A stretch of DNA of 64,000 bases from Glycomyces sp. TRM65418. Lineage in GTDB: Bacteria; Actinomycetota; Actinomycetes; Mycobacteriales; Micromonosporaceae. The stretch lies in contig NZ_JAJFAX010000007.1 of the NCBI RefSeq assembly GCF_019710475.1, positions 225,120-289,119 on the forward strand, given 5' to 3'. Shown piece by piece: positions 26,409 through 35,555 of this stretch. Position numbers and translations under genes: made by a program. The notes under the pieces are model-generated. The model had not been told where the DNA came from. It saw only the letters and a list, made by a program, of their open reading frames with translations, and searched no databases. The first letter of the stretch is position 1; each line of letters opens with the position of its first letter.

Positions 26409-26895
26409 GGCCCCGGGCCGCTGCGGCGGCACCGGAGTCGCACGGCGCCGGAAACGGACGCCCACGCGTCGCGGTGACGTCGGCGGTCGGGGCGCTGAAG
26501 TGAAGTGAAGTGCGGGGCACTGGCCGGCGGCACGGCCGGCCGGGGCCCGAGTGCGGCCACCGGGCAGGACCGGGAGGCGGCATGACGATCGGGGATCCGC
26601 AGCGACGCGGGTCCCCGAAATCGTGTCCGCGCCCCACGGCCGCGCGGCGGGACGGACGGCGCGGGAGATGGCGACGCCGGACCGGTGCCTCGCCCCAGGG
26701 GGGAGTGGGCGAGTCCACCGGCCCGGCGTCAACGGGGGCGGAATGCGGTCGTTTCGCGGCGAGCCGCGGTCACGCACCGATTCTCGCGCTCCGCATCCGT
26801 TCTGGGAAGAGGGCCGTGACGGCGGTTATACGCCGCGGCGCCCCATCGCCCTCCATTGTCGACGATCCGTGATCGATCGGGCACGGATGGTGCCG
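26409..26895. other. Intergenic stretch, no gene recognised
   Basis: These 487 bases lie between two convergent genes. Open frames exist but have arginine-rich, shadow-like composition. A short GTGAAGTGAAGTG repeat occurs near 26500 and several GC-rich inverted repeats near 26520-26545 may end transcription. Confidence 0.5.
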
Positions 26896-27993
26896 CTATC
26901 GGCCGCGAGAGACCTCGACGGCCTTCGCGAGACGGCGCACGCCCTCGTCGATCCGGTCGGCCTTCACGGCCGAGTAGGCCAGGCGCAGGCAGGTTTCGCC
27001 GCCTTCGATGACGAAGTCGGTGCCCTTGACGACCTGGACGCCCTCGTCGGCGGCCGCCGCCGCGACCTTCGCGCAGTCGACGCCCTCGCCGAGGTCCACC
27101 CACAGGAAGTAGCCGCCGTCGGGCACGATGAACTCGGCGTTCGGCAGGTGCGCGCGCAGCGAGGCCGAGAGCTGGTCGACCCGCTCCTCCAGCGCGGCCT
27201 TGACGGTGGCGATCGACCGGTCGAGCGCGCCGGAGGCCGCGAACTGGTGGATCGTGGCCTGCGCGAACATGTTCGGCGCGATGTAGGTGTTGGTCGCGGC
27301 GCGGGCGATCGCGGCGATGATGTCGGCGGGGCCGACCAGGTAGCCGGTGCGCAGGCCCGGGCAGACGGTCTTGGAGAACGAGCACGCGTACACGACGCGG
27401 CCGGACTCGTCCTGCTCGAGCATCGTCGGGAGCTGCTCGCCGCGGAAGCGGATGTCGTAGTACGGGTCGTCCTCGAAGATCGTGAACTCGTACTCCTCCG
27501 CGAGCTGGAGCAGCCGGGTGCGCTTCTCGCCCGAGAGCGTCACGCCCGCCGGGTTCTGGAAGTTCGGGATGATGTGGGCGAGGGTCGGCCGCACGCCGCC
27601 CTTGAGGAGGGTCTCGAGCTCGTCGACGTCGAGGCCGTCGTCCTCGAGGCGCACGGGGTGCAGCTCGCCGCGCCGGTTGCGCAGCCCGAGCAGGGTGCGG
27701 TCGTACGTGGGCCGCTCGACGATCACCGGCGAGTCGGGCTTGACCAGCTCGTCGAAGAGGAACGCGTCGGCCTGCATGGAGCCGTTGGTGACGAGCACGT
27801 TCTCGGGCTTGACGCCGTGCTTGGCGGCGATCCACTCGCGCAGCGGGCCGTAGCCCACGGACGTGCCGTAGCCGGTGACCCCGGCCGGATCGGCGTCGAG
27901 CGCGGCGACGGCGGCGGCCTTGAGCCCTTCGGTGTCGACGATGTCGAGCGACGGGGCGCCCCTGGAGAAAGAGATGACGTCGGTGTTCGGCAT
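26896..27993 (-). CDS. PLP-dependent aminotransferase (2-aminoadipate/LysN-like, fold I)
   Basis: The 365-residue protein is a class I/II aminotransferase. The Schiff-base lysine lies in CSFSKTVCPGLRTGYL, a PNFQNPAG segment sits before it (about residue 143), FEDDPYYDIRF binds the cofactor ring, and LRLAYS carries the carboxylate-binding arginine. It lacks the GntR DNA-binding domain found in MocR regulators of this subgroup. TACGCT ends 6 nt before ATG 27993, so the mRNA should be leaderless. Related enzymes act on 2-aminoadipate or branched/aromatic amino acids; the substrate is not determined. Confidence 0.88.
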   Translation of the reverse strand: MPNTDVISFSRGAPSLDIVDTEGLKAAAVAALDADPAGVTGYGTSVGYGPLREWIAAKHGVKPENVLVTNGSMQADAFLFDELVKPDSPVIVERPTYDRTLLGLRNRRGELHPVRLEDDGLDVDELETLLKGGVRPTLAHIIPNFQNPAGVTLSGEKRTRLLQLAEEYEFTIFEDDPYYDIRFRGEQLPTMLEQDESGRVVYACSFSKTVCPGLRTGYLVGPADIIAAIARAATNTYIAPNMFAQATIHQFAASGALDRSIATVKAALEERVDQLSASLRAHLPNAEFIVPDGGYFLWVDLGEGVDCAKVAAAAADEGVQVVKGTDFVIEGGETCLRLAYSAVKADRIDEGVRRLAKAVEVSRGR

Positions 27994-28570
27994 GCCACCA
28001 GCGTAAGGGGCTCGCCCGAGGGACGTCGACCGGTAGGTGCGCCGTCCACGGAGCGGCCACCGGCCGGTACGCAGGGTCACGGCCGCGCACCGCGCGGCAC
28101 GGTCCGCAGCGGGCTCGGGCGACCGCCGTTCGGTGAAGGGCCCCGCGACCCCGGTCGTCCGCCGAGCCGTCCGCGACGACGGCTCCTACGCCGTCGCGGA
28201 AGCGCCGCTCGGCGGCGGTGCGGCCTGCGACGCGCCGTCCCCCCACTGGATCCCCGGCCTCAGCGCGGTGTCGCCTCGCCGCATCGTCCCCCCTGCCGCA
28301 CGCCGTCCCGTCAGTCGTGCGTCGCGGCGGAGGGGATCGGCCACCGCGGTCCTCGTCGCGCCCCGACCCGCCCTCGGCCTCCGGGGCTTCGTCGCGCGGC
28401 CCGCGGGCGCTCCGGGCCCGGTCGCGATACGGTGCAGGGGTGGGGTCGGCAGGCCCCGCAAGGCACTTGACGGTTCCGTTGGACATCGGGCCCCGCAAGC
28501 GAAGCCGCCTCGCCGCCTCCGAACCGGAGGGCGGGCCGGTCCGCGGCCGGGCCCGGAAGTGAGGAGAACG
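27994..28570. other. Intergenic stretch, no gene recognised
   Basis: This 577-base region separates the aminotransferase from the divergent PEBP gene. TACGCT (minus strand, 28000-28005) serves the aminotransferase. Open frames across it are arginine/proline-rich without ribosome sites. I see no RNA gene. Confidence 0.45.
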
Positions 28571-29089
28571 ATGACGTCGCTCGACCGCACACGGGCCCCC
28601 TGGCCCTACGATTTCCTTCCCCCGCTCCCGTCGTTCACCGTCGTCTCGGACGACGTCGCCGACGGCGCCCCGCTCGACATCGCGCAGGTCGCCGGGCAGG
28701 ACGTCTCCCCCCACCTGGCCTGGTCGGGCTTTCCCGCCGAGACCGCCGCGTTCGCCGTCACCTGCTTCGACCCGGACGCGCCCACCGGTTCGGGCTGGTG
28801 GCACTGGATGATGCTCGGCCTCGACGCGTCGGTCACCGAGCTGCAGACCGGCGCCGCCGCCTCGCCGCCCGCCGGAGCGGTCCAGCTGCGCAACGACTCG
28901 GGAACCATCGGCTACGCGGGCGCCGCGCCGCCCCCCGGGGACCCCGAGCACCGCTACCTCTTCGCCGTCCACGCCCTGAAGGCCCCGGTCGAGGTCGATC
29001 CGGACTCCTCGATGGCCATGGGGGCCTTCAACCTCACGTTCAACGCGATCGCTCGCGCCGTCATCGCCCCGGTGTACCGCAATGCCTGA
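28571..29089 (+). CDS. YbhB/YbcL family PEBP-like protein
   Basis: A 172-residue member of the phosphatidylethanolamine-binding protein superfamily. It shows the ligand-pocket motifs CFDPDAPTGSGWWHW (DPDxP and the H/W site) and a GYAGAAPPPGDPEHRYLF segment, the bacterial GxxGPxPP-H equivalent. GAGGAGA precedes the ATG by 5 nt. The gene overlaps the thiolase start by 8 bp, so the two are probably cotranslated. Its ligand is unknown. Confidence 0.9.
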   Translation: MTSLDRTRAPWPYDFLPPLPSFTVVSDDVADGAPLDIAQVAGQDVSPHLAWSGFPAETAAFAVTCFDPDAPTGSGWWHWMMLGLDASVTELQTGAAASPPAGAVQLRNDSGTIGYAGAAPPPGDPEHRYLFAVHALKAPVEVDPDSSMAMGAFNLTFNAIARAVIAPVYRNA

Positions 29090-30239
29090 GGCCGTGATCC
29101 TCGCCGCCGCCCGCACGCCGCTGGGGCGGCGCGGCGGCGTGCTCGCAGGCGTCCACGCCGTCGACCTCGCCGCGTATGCGATGAGCGCCGCGCTGGAGCG
29201 GTCCGGTCTCGGGCCGGACGCCGTCGACGACGTCGTCCTCGGCTGCGTCTCCCAGGTGGGCGAGCAGTCCTGGAACATCGCCCGCAACGCCGTCCTGGCC
29301 GCGGGCTGGCCCGACGCCATCCCCGGAACCACTGTGGACCGACAGTGCGGTTCGAGCCAGCAGGCGGTGGCCTTCGCGGCCGCGTCCGTCCTGGCCGGGC
29401 ACGCCGACGTGGTCGTGGCGGGCGGTGTCGAGTCGATGACGCGCGTCCCGATGGGGTCGAGCGTCGGCGCGGGCGCGGGCGAGCCGTACGGCCCGGCGGT
29501 GCGCCTGCGGTACGCCGCGAGCGTCGACCCCGAGGCCGCGCTGCCGTTCAACCAGGGCGTGGCTGCCGAGCTGGTGGCCGGGCGTTACGGGATCGGCCGC
29601 GAGGCGATGGACGCGTTCGCGCTCGCCAGCCACGAGAAGGCCGCGGCGGCGAGTGACAAGGGCGCGTTCGCCGACGAGATCACGCCCGTCACGGGCGTGA
29701 CGGCGGACGAGGGCATCCGGCGCGACACGGACATGACGAAGCTCGCCGGGCTGAAGCCGGCCTTCGCCGCCGACGGTTCGGTGACCGCGGGGTCGTCGTC
29801 GCAGATCTCCGACGGGGCCGCGGCGCTGGTGATCACGACCGATGAGCACGCGCGCCGTCTCGGGGTGCGGCCGCTGGCGCGGATCGCGGCGGCGTGCGCG
29901 GTCGGATCCGATCCGGTGCTGATGTTGGACGGGCCGATTCCGGCGACCGCGAAGATCCTGCGGCGCACGGGCCTCGACCTGGACGAGATCGACGTGTTCG
30001 AGGTGAACGAGGCGTTCGCGGCGATCCCGCTGGCGTGGCTGGCGGAGACCGGCGCCGACGAGGAGCGGCTCAACCCGCGCGGCGGGGCGATCGCGCTCGG
30101 GCACCCGCTGGGCGCGTCGGGTGCGCGGCTGGCCGCGACGATGCTGCACTACATGCGGGACACCGGGTCACGGCGCGGCCTGCAGGTCATGTGCGAGGGC
30201 GGCGGCATGGCGAACGCGACGGTGTTCGAACTCCTCTGA
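29082..30239 (+). CDS. Acetyl-CoA acetyltransferase / thiolase
   Basis: A 385-residue thiolase of lipid metabolism that cleaves 3-ketoacyl-CoA or condenses acyl-CoA units. The nucleophilic cysteine lies in DRQCGSSQQAV (about residue 89), the active-site histidine in GGAIALGHPLGASG and the second cysteine in MCEGGGMAN. VNEAFAAIPLAWL is the conserved NEAF loop. It overlaps the PEBP gene by 8 bp. The subtype (acetoacetyl-CoA, beta-oxidation or steroid side-chain) cannot be told from these motifs. Confidence 0.93.
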   Translation: MPEAVILAAARTPLGRRGGVLAGVHAVDLAAYAMSAALERSGLGPDAVDDVVLGCVSQVGEQSWNIARNAVLAAGWPDAIPGTTVDRQCGSSQQAVAFAAASVLAGHADVVVAGGVESMTRVPMGSSVGAGAGEPYGPAVRLRYAASVDPEAALPFNQGVAAELVAGRYGIGREAMDAFALASHEKAAAASDKGAFADEITPVTGVTADEGIRRDTDMTKLAGLKPAFAADGSVTAGSSSQISDGAAALVITTDEHARRLGVRPLARIAAACAVGSDPVLMLDGPIPATAKILRRTGLDLDEIDVFEVNEAFAAIPLAWLAETGADEERLNPRGGAIALGHPLGASGARLAATMLHYMRDTGSRRGLQVMCEGGGMANATVFELL

Positions 30240-30315
30240 ACGGCTCGCCGTTCGCGCACTCCGCCGTTGTACGAATCGGACGGATCAGGGATCATCCGGA
30301 TGTATCCGCCCTTCG

Positions 30316-30348
30316 GGACCCCTGGCATCAAGGGCATGTCAGGGGTCC
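30316..30348. promoter_or_regulatory. Inverted repeat downstream of thiolase
   Basis: GGACCCCTG and its complement flank a 15-nt spacer, followed by an A-run. It lies between convergent genes and could end transcripts, but there is no U-tract in the sense direction. Confidence 0.4.
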
Positions 30349-30421
30349 GACAAAAAACGCCGCACCACTCATCGCGAGCGATGCTCGGAGGCGTGAGGGG
30401 CGGGTCGCCGAGGGGTTCGGG

Positions 30422-30682
30422 TCAGCGCCACTTCGACAGGACGAGCAGGGCGGCGACCATGCAGGAGAAGCCGACGGCCAGGTTCCAGTACCCCCACGCC
30501 GCGACCGGGTAGGCCATGCCGGAGAGGTAGAACAGCGTCAGCCAGCCGATGCCGATCACGATGAGGGCGACGGCGGTGATCGGCACCCACATCGGGCTCG
30601 GCTCGTAGCTCTCACCCGAGGTCGAGCTCTTCCCCGAAGGGCTCGAGTAGACCTTCTTCTTGCGCACACGTGACTTCGGCAT
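30422..30682 (-). CDS. crgA: Cell division protein CrgA
   Basis: CrgA is an 86-residue actinobacterial divisome membrane protein. It has a basic N-terminus (MPKSRVRKKKVY), a serine-rich linker and two membrane helices joined by a short loop (PMWVPITAVALIVIGIGWLT, then WGYWNLAVGF). It interacts with FtsZ and penicillin-binding proteins in relatives. GGAGAG precedes ATG 30682. The divergent sortase and nearby trpG-like gene reproduce the common crgA neighbourhood. Confidence 0.95.
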   Translation of the reverse strand: MPKSRVRKKKVYSSPSGKSSTSGESYEPSPMWVPITAVALIVIGIGWLTLFYLSGMAYPVAAWGYWNLAVGFSCMVAALLVLSKWR

Positions 30683-31001
30683 CGACGACTCTCCAACTGA
30701 GGGACATGTCCGGCGTCCAGGGTACCGTCCGCCGGTGACGGGCCGTCCGCGCGGGATCGCGTAGCTCACACCCCGCGGGTGAGCTGCCGAAGCGCCCGCC
30801 GAGCGGCCCCGGCGCGCCGCGTCCCCCGACCAGGCCGGGCCTCGCGTCCCGGCCGTGCTCCGGGAACCGCGACGGCCGCCGAGACCTGCCCGTTCGGGCG
30901 ATACTTGGGTTCGCGGGACAACCCTACGATTGCCTCGCGCGTTATGGTTACGAGATCCCCCTCAAACGAGAACACCGGCAAATACGGAGGCGAAGCTCCA
31001 G
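30683..31001. other. Divergent regulatory region between crgA and sortase
   Basis: The 319 bases hold no gene. A relatively AT-rich patch around 30900-30985 is the likely site of the sortase promoter, and GGAGG at 30986-30990 is its ribosome site. I could not assign -35/-10 hexamers with confidence. Confidence 0.45.
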
Positions 31002-32189
31002 GTGAGCGATCAGGACTGGTCCCCCTTCGCGAACGAGCCCCCGTCTCGCCCGCGGCCCTCACCGGGCCCGGCCGTGGGCTCGGGAGCCGGGCCCGGCCGC
31101 GCCAGCGTCCCGCCCCCGAACGGCAAGGCCCCCAACGGTCAGGCCCCGAACAGCCCCGTCCCCGGCGGCCCGACTCCGGCCACCCCGGTCCCGGCCGGTC
31201 AGCGCCCCTCGCCGCCCCGCCCTGAGGGCGCCCCGAGTCCCGCCGGGGTCCTCTCGCCTCCCGCGCCGTACACCCCGCCCTCGTCGCCGTCCCCGCCGTC
31301 CGGCGGCCCCCGTCCGTCCTCCGGTTCGGACCCGGACTTCGACAAGACCACCGCGCTGCGCCCGCCCGGGCTCGCGCGCGCGCACGCGCCGCTCGTGCCC
31401 GAGCCCGACGGCACCGCGATCCTGCCGGTCATCCCCGCCGACGAGACCCCCGCGCCGCCGGGCGCCGACAGCGCCGTCCGCAAGAAGCGCTCCGTCAAAC
31501 GCCACCGCGGCGAGGGCGGGCTGCGGAACACCGTGCGCGGCCTCGGCGAAGCCCTCGTCACGCTCGGCGCGGTCGTCCTGCTCTACGCCGCCTACGAGGT
31601 CTTCGGCGTCAGCCAGCAGATCAACAACGAGCAGCAGACGCTCTCGACCGACCTCGACACCATCTGGGAGGAGGCCGAGGAGGGCGAGGACGCGAGCCAG
31701 GCGGTCCCCGAGCTCGGCGACGCGTTCGCGCGCATGTGGGCCCCGGACATCCGGCCCGAGTCCTGGACCCTCGTCGAGGGCACCGAGCCGGCCGACATCG
31801 AGTACGCGCCCGGCCGCTACCTCGACGGCGCCTACCCCGGCGAGCAGGGCAACTTCACGCTCGCGGGCCACAACGTGCCCGCGATCTTCCAGAAGATCCG
31901 CGACCTCGAACCCGGCGACAAGGTCGTCATCGAGACCAAGGACTTCTTCTACGTCTACGAGGTCCAGGGCAGCGAGGTCGTCAACGAGACCCAGGTGGAC
32001 ATCACCGCGCCGGTGCCGCGCGATCCGGGCGCCGAACCGGGCGAGGAGGACTTCTGGCTGACCCTGTTCACCTGCCATCCGCTGTGGGACAACTACGAGC
32101 GCTACGTCGTCTACTCGCAGCTGGTGGACACGATCGACCGCGACCCCGAGGGCGACCTGCCCCCGGCCGCGGTGGACCCGGAGGCCTGA
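31002..32189 (+). CDS. Class E sortase with long proline-rich cytoplasmic N-terminus
   Basis: Class E sortases attach LAxTG proteins to the cell wall. The first 200 residues are proline/serine-rich and probably disordered. A single membrane helix (LVTLGAVVLLYAAYEVFGV) leads to the extracellular catalytic domain. The catalytic cysteine lies in TLFTCHPLWDNYERYVVYS, and the same motif supplies the arginine; the histidine lies in LAGHNVPAIF. The usual HR is HN here. GTG 31002 follows GGAGG at 30986. A small membrane gene follows after one base. 395 residues. Confidence 0.9.
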   Translation: MSDQDWSPFANEPPSRPRPSPGPAVGSGAGPGRASVPPPNGKAPNGQAPNSPVPGGPTPATPVPAGQRPSPPRPEGAPSPAGVLSPPAPYTPPSSPSPPSGGPRPSSGSDPDFDKTTALRPPGLARAHAPLVPEPDGTAILPVIPADETPAPPGADSAVRKKRSVKRHRGEGGLRNTVRGLGEALVTLGAVVLLYAAYEVFGVSQQINNEQQTLSTDLDTIWEEAEEGEDASQAVPELGDAFARMWAPDIRPESWTLVEGTEPADIEYAPGRYLDGAYPGEQGNFTLAGHNVPAIFQKIRDLEPGDKVVIETKDFFYVYEVQGSEVVNETQVDITAPVPRDPGAEPGEEDFWLTLFTCHPLWDNYERYVVYSQLVDTIDRDPEGDLPPAAVDPEA

Positions 32190-32190
32190 C

Positions 32191-32478
32191 GTGTACTCGT
32201 GGATCTGGAGCAAGCTCCCCGGCGGCCTGCCGGGCAAGCTCGCCGGCTCGCTCGCCTTGAGCGCCGGCGTCCTGGCGCTGCTGTGGTTCGTGGTCTTCCC
32301 GGCGGTGCGCCCGCACATGCCGTGGAGCAACGTCGACCCGGCCGGCGGCGTGAACGTCGAGCAGCCCGAGGAGGGCGGCCCCGAGGAGACCTCGACGTGC
32401 ACGACCGGCGTCGACTGCCCGGGCACCGGTTTCGACCCCGAGGACTGGGAGACGGCCGAGTCCCCGTCAGAGGAATGA
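32191..32478 (+). CDS. Small single-helix membrane protein
   Basis: A 95-residue protein with one membrane helix (LALSAGVLALLWFVVFPAV) and an acidic extracellular tail containing two cysteines (TCTTGVDCPG). It begins with GTG one base after the sortase stop. This sortase-small protein-trpG order is common in actinomycetes; the small protein has no known function and may assist the sortase. Confidence 0.78.
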   Translation: MYSWIWSKLPGGLPGKLAGSLALSAGVLALLWFVVFPAVRPHMPWSNVDPAGGVNVEQPEEGGPEETSTCTTGVDCPGTGFDPEDWETAESPSEE

Positions 32479-32529
32479 GCGAAGGCACCGATCGACCGCA
32501 CCGGTGGGGGGCGTTGATGGAACACACTG

Positions 32530-33126
32530 ATGGGTAGCGTCCTGGTCGTGGACTTCCGCGACTCGTTCGTCCACACCATCGTCTCCTACCTGCGGGCGCT
32601 GGGCGCGCGGGTCGAGGTGCGCCGCTCCGATGAGACCGATGTGGACGAGGCCGTGCGGCTGCGCCCGGCCGGCGTGCTGCTCTCGCCCGGCCCGGGCCGG
32701 CCCGACGAGGCCCGGCTCGGCCACGACCTCCTCGACCGCTTCGCCGGCGAGGTCCCGATCCTCGGCGTGTGCTTGGGCCATCAGGTGATCGCCGAGCACT
32801 GGGGCGCGGCGGTGACCCGCGCGGCCGAGCTGCGGCACGGCGAGACCTCCCCCATCCGCCACGACGGCGAGGGCGTCTTCGCCGGGCTCGCGAACCCGTT
32901 CACCGCCACGCGGTACCACTCGCTCGCGGTCGAACCCGGGAGCGTGCGCGAGCCGCTCGCGGTGACCGCGACGAGCGAGGACGGGACGGTCATGGGGCTC
33001 CGCCACCGCCGCGTCGACGTCGAAGGCGTGCAGTTCCACCCGGAGTCGATCCTCACCGAGGACGGCGCCGCGCTGCTCGGCAACTGGCTGCGGCGAGTCG
33101 AAGGAGACGGGCACGCGAACGCTTAG
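32530..33126 (+). CDS. Glutamine amidotransferase, anthranilate/aminodeoxychorismate synthase component II
   Basis: The 198-residue class I amidotransferase releases ammonia from glutamine for chorismate amination. The nucleophile is in GVCLGHQVIAEH, the GPGRPDEA loop forms the oxyanion region, and FHPESILTE holds the histidine-glutamate pair. TrpG and PabA cannot be separated by sequence and may be one bifunctional protein. No component I gene is nearby. A ribosome site (GGTGGGGGG) is better placed for a six-codon frame starting at 32517 that overlaps the ATG, so coupled initiation is possible. Confidence 0.88.
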   Translation: MGSVLVVDFRDSFVHTIVSYLRALGARVEVRRSDETDVDEAVRLRPAGVLLSPGPGRPDEARLGHDLLDRFAGEVPILGVCLGHQVIAEHWGAAVTRAAELRHGETSPIRHDGEGVFAGLANPFTATRYHSLAVEPGSVREPLAVTATSEDGTVMGLRHRRVDVEGVQFHPESILTEDGAALLGNWLRRVEGDGHANA

Positions 33127-33244
33127 GCGGCGAACGCGTGCGGAGCGTTCGACCAGTGTGGAAGCCGCGTACGGGACCGCTCGTCGCCTAAGCTGTGTGC
33201 GCAAGCGGCGCCGTGGGCGCCGTACGGCACCCTGGAGACCGCGT

Positions 33245-33682
33245 ATGACTCAAGAGGACTGGGAGCCTCGCCGCGCCGAGAGCGGCTCCGCCCTCGCCGG
33301 GGTGCTGCTCCTGCTGGTGGGCGCCTGGCAGGTCTTCGTCGGTACCGCGGTCGTGTGCGGCGACGCGTTCGTCTTCACGGGCGGCGGCTACTGGTTCCGC
33401 GCCGACAACACCGGCTGGGGCTGGGTGAACCTCGGGATCGGGTTGGCGGCCATCGCGGTCGCGCTCGGGCAGCTCGGGTCGGTGCGGCGCTTGACGCGGC
33501 TGGGGACCCATGCGTCACCGGCGCTGCTGGTGGCGGTCGTCTCGGCGATGAACCAGTTCTTCCTCTCGCCGCAGTATCCGTTGTGGGCGTCGCTGGTGAT
33601 CGCGGTGGACGTGTTCGCCATCTGGGCGCTGACCACGCGCGTCCGCCCCGGCGACGAGGAGCGCGACCGCATGGGGCGGTGA
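33245..33682 (+). CDS. Four-helix integral membrane protein (DUF7144-like)
   Basis: A 145-residue protein with a short polar N-terminus, a helix (AGVLLLLVGAWQVFVGTAVV), a loop YWFRADNTGWGWVNLGIG, and two or three more helices. The GWGWxNLxxG motif matches a widespread actinobacterial membrane family of unknown role. TGGAGA lies 8 nt before the ATG. The neighbours are the trpG-like gene and BrkB. Confidence 0.78.
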   Translation: MTQEDWEPRRAESGSALAGVLLLLVGAWQVFVGTAVVCGDAFVFTGGGYWFRADNTGWGWVNLGIGLAAIAVALGQLGSVRRLTRLGTHASPALLVAVVSAMNQFFLSPQYPLWASLVIAVDVFAIWALTTRVRPGDEERDRMGR

Positions 33683-33791
33683 CGCGGATCCGCGATTGCC
33701 GAGGGCGGTGACTTGCGCCCGGAGCGCGCTCGTTCGTGCCCGATCCGCGCGAACGGACCCGCTTCCGCCGTACGCCTGGCACGGTGGGGGC

Positions 33792-34862
33792 ATGGGCGGA
33801 CGATCGATGGTCAAAGCCGCTAAGCGGTTCGGCTCCGAGAGCCGTTTCGACGACGCGGCGGCACTCACCTATTACTCAGTGCTGTCACTGTTCCCGGCGA
33901 TCCTGGTGGGCACCTCGCTCATCGGCCTGCTCAGCCAGAGCGCGACCGATGCGATGCTGGAGGGCGTCAGCTCCTTCGCGCCCTCGGACAGCATGGCGAT
34001 CATCGAGGACGCGGTGGCGCAGCTCCAGACGAACCCGCAGGCCGCGAGCTTCACGGCGCTGCTGGGTATGATCGCGGCGCTGTGGGCGGCCTCGAACTAT
34101 GTGGCGGCGTTCTCGCGGGCGCTGAACGAGGTCTACGGGACCGGTGAGACGCGCCGGTGGTGGACGGTCCTCATCGTGCGGATCGTGCTCACCGTGGTCG
34201 TCGGCGCTCTGGCGGCGACGTGCGCGATCGTCTTGGCGACGGGCGGCACGGTGGTGCGGGCCATCGGCGAGGTCCTCGGCTCCGGCGGCACGGGGGCGAT
34301 CGTGTGGCAGTGGGTGAAGTGGCCGATCGCGTTGGTCCTCGTCATGGTGATCGTGGCGCTGCTGTACTGGCTGGCGCCGGCCAAGCGGACGCGCTTCTCC
34401 GAGCGCGCGCCGGGCGCGGTGCTGGCGGTGGTGCTGTGGGTGCTCGCCTCGGCGGGGTTCGGGATCTACGTGGGGAACTTCGGGAACTACGACCGGACCT
34501 ACGGGGCCCTGGGTGGTGTGATCGTGTTCCTGATCTGGCTGTGGATCACCAACGGGGCCTTGCTGCTCGGCTCGGAGTACAACGCGACGGCCGACCCGCT
34601 GACGGGAACGGCCGGCACCGCCGAGGGCGAGGCTTCGGAGCCGAGCGCGAGCGAGGCGGTAACGGCACGGTCGAGCGGAAGCGATGCGGCCGAGACGCGG
34701 TCGGGCGCCGGCGATGCGGAGGCGGCACGGCCGCGGACCGGCGACGATCCGGTGCGACCGAACGCCTCCGCGCACGATGGAGCGCGGTCGAGCGGAGGGA
34801 ACGAGGCCGAAGCAGCGACCGATGCGGCCGAGGAGACCGACGCGAGAACGAGGCGGCGCTAG
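33792..34862 (+). CDS. YihY/BrkB family membrane protein
   Basis: A 356-residue protein with six membrane helices of the YihY/BrkB family. Typical segments are DDAAALTYYSVLSLFPAILV near the start, WAASNYVAAFSRALNEVYG in the middle, and GALGGVIVFLIWLWITNGALLLG before the tail. The last 80 residues are a repetitive Glu/Ala/Arg/Ser tail, likely disordered. GGTGGGGG precedes the ATG. BrkB was once thought to be RNase BN, an assignment since withdrawn; its function is unknown. Confidence 0.9.
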   Translation: MGGRSMVKAAKRFGSESRFDDAAALTYYSVLSLFPAILVGTSLIGLLSQSATDAMLEGVSSFAPSDSMAIIEDAVAQLQTNPQAASFTALLGMIAALWAASNYVAAFSRALNEVYGTGETRRWWTVLIVRIVLTVVVGALAATCAIVLATGGTVVRAIGEVLGSGGTGAIVWQWVKWPIALVLVMVIVALLYWLAPAKRTRFSERAPGAVLAVVLWVLASAGFGIYVGNFGNYDRTYGALGGVIVFLIWLWITNGALLLGSEYNATADPLTGTAGTAEGEASEPSASEAVTARSSGSDAAETRSGAGDAEAARPRTGDDPVRPNASAHDGARSSGGNEAEAATDAAEETDARTRRR

Positions 34863-34892
34863 CGCGGCCGAACCGGGCCCGCGGCGGCGGGG

Positions 34893-35555
34893 CTATGCGG
34901 CCCCCTTGGGCTGCACCAGTCCTGACTCGTACGCGAACACCACCAGGCCCGCGCGGTCGCGGACGGCCAGCTTCATCATCGCCCGGTGCACGTGCGTCTT
35001 CGCCGTCGCCGGGCTGATGAACAGGCGCTCGGCGATCTCGCCGTTCGTGAGGCCCCGCGCCACCAGCGCGACGATCTCGGTCTCGCGCGAGGTCAGGCCC
35101 TCGACCTGGCCGGCCAGCCGCGCGGGCGGGTGGGCCACGTACTCGGCCACGAGCTTCGCGGCGATCTGCGGCGACAGCAGCGTCTCCCCGGCCGCCGCGG
35201 CCCGCACGCACCGCAGCAGCTCCTCGGGCTCGGTGTCCTTCACGAGGTAGCCCGCGGCGCCGGCGCGCAGGGCGTCGAAGACGTAGGCGTCGAACGAGTA
35301 GTTGGTGAGCATGACGACCCGCAGGTCGGCGAGCCGTTCGTCGGCGGCGATCGCGCGGACGGCGCTGATGCCGTCGCCGCCGGGCATCTCGACGTCGAGC
35401 AGGGCCACTTCGGGCCGGAACTCGCCCGCGAGCCGCACGGCGGTGGGGCCGTCGGCGGCCTCGGCCACCACCGTCATGTCGTCCTCGGCGTCGATGAGGG
35501 CGCGGAAGCCGCCGCGCATGAGCGGCTGGTCGTCGGCGAGCAGCACCCGGATCAT
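34893..35555 (-). CDS. NarL/FixJ-type response regulator
   Basis: A 220-residue two-domain regulator. The receiver has DD (LLADDQ), the phosphoacceptor aspartate in VALLDVEMPGGDG (residue 54), T/S in VVMLTNYS and lysine in YLVKDTEP. The C-terminal LuxR helix-turn-helix reads LTSRETEIVALVARGLTNGEIAE, then SPATAKTHVHRAMMKL. ATG 35555 overlaps the kinase stop (ATGA), so kinase and regulator are made together. Targets are unknown. Confidence 0.95.
   Translation of the reverse strand: MIRVLLADDQPLMRGGFRALIDAEDDMTVVAEAADGPTAVRLAGEFRPEVALLDVEMPGGDGISAVRAIAADERLADLRVVMLTNYSFDAYVFDALRAGAAGYLVKDTEPEELLRCVRAAAAGETLLSPQIAAKLVAEYVAHPPARLAGQVEGLTSRETEIVALVARGLTNGEIAERLFISPATAKTHVHRAMMKLAVRDRAGLVVFAYESGLVQPKGAA

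Noticed and set aside
26510..26872. 120-residue plus-strand frame in the 26.4-26.9 kb gap
   Set aside because: No ribosome site, no recognisable family, and biased Arg/Gly/Pro composition.
30240..30421. Possible tRNA in the thiolase/crgA gap
   Set aside because: The inverted repeats do not form a cloverleaf and no T-loop GGTTCRA is placed correctly.
32517..32537. Six-codon frame before the trpG-like gene as a real gene
   Set aside because: Too short to support as a protein; mentioned only as possible translational coupling.
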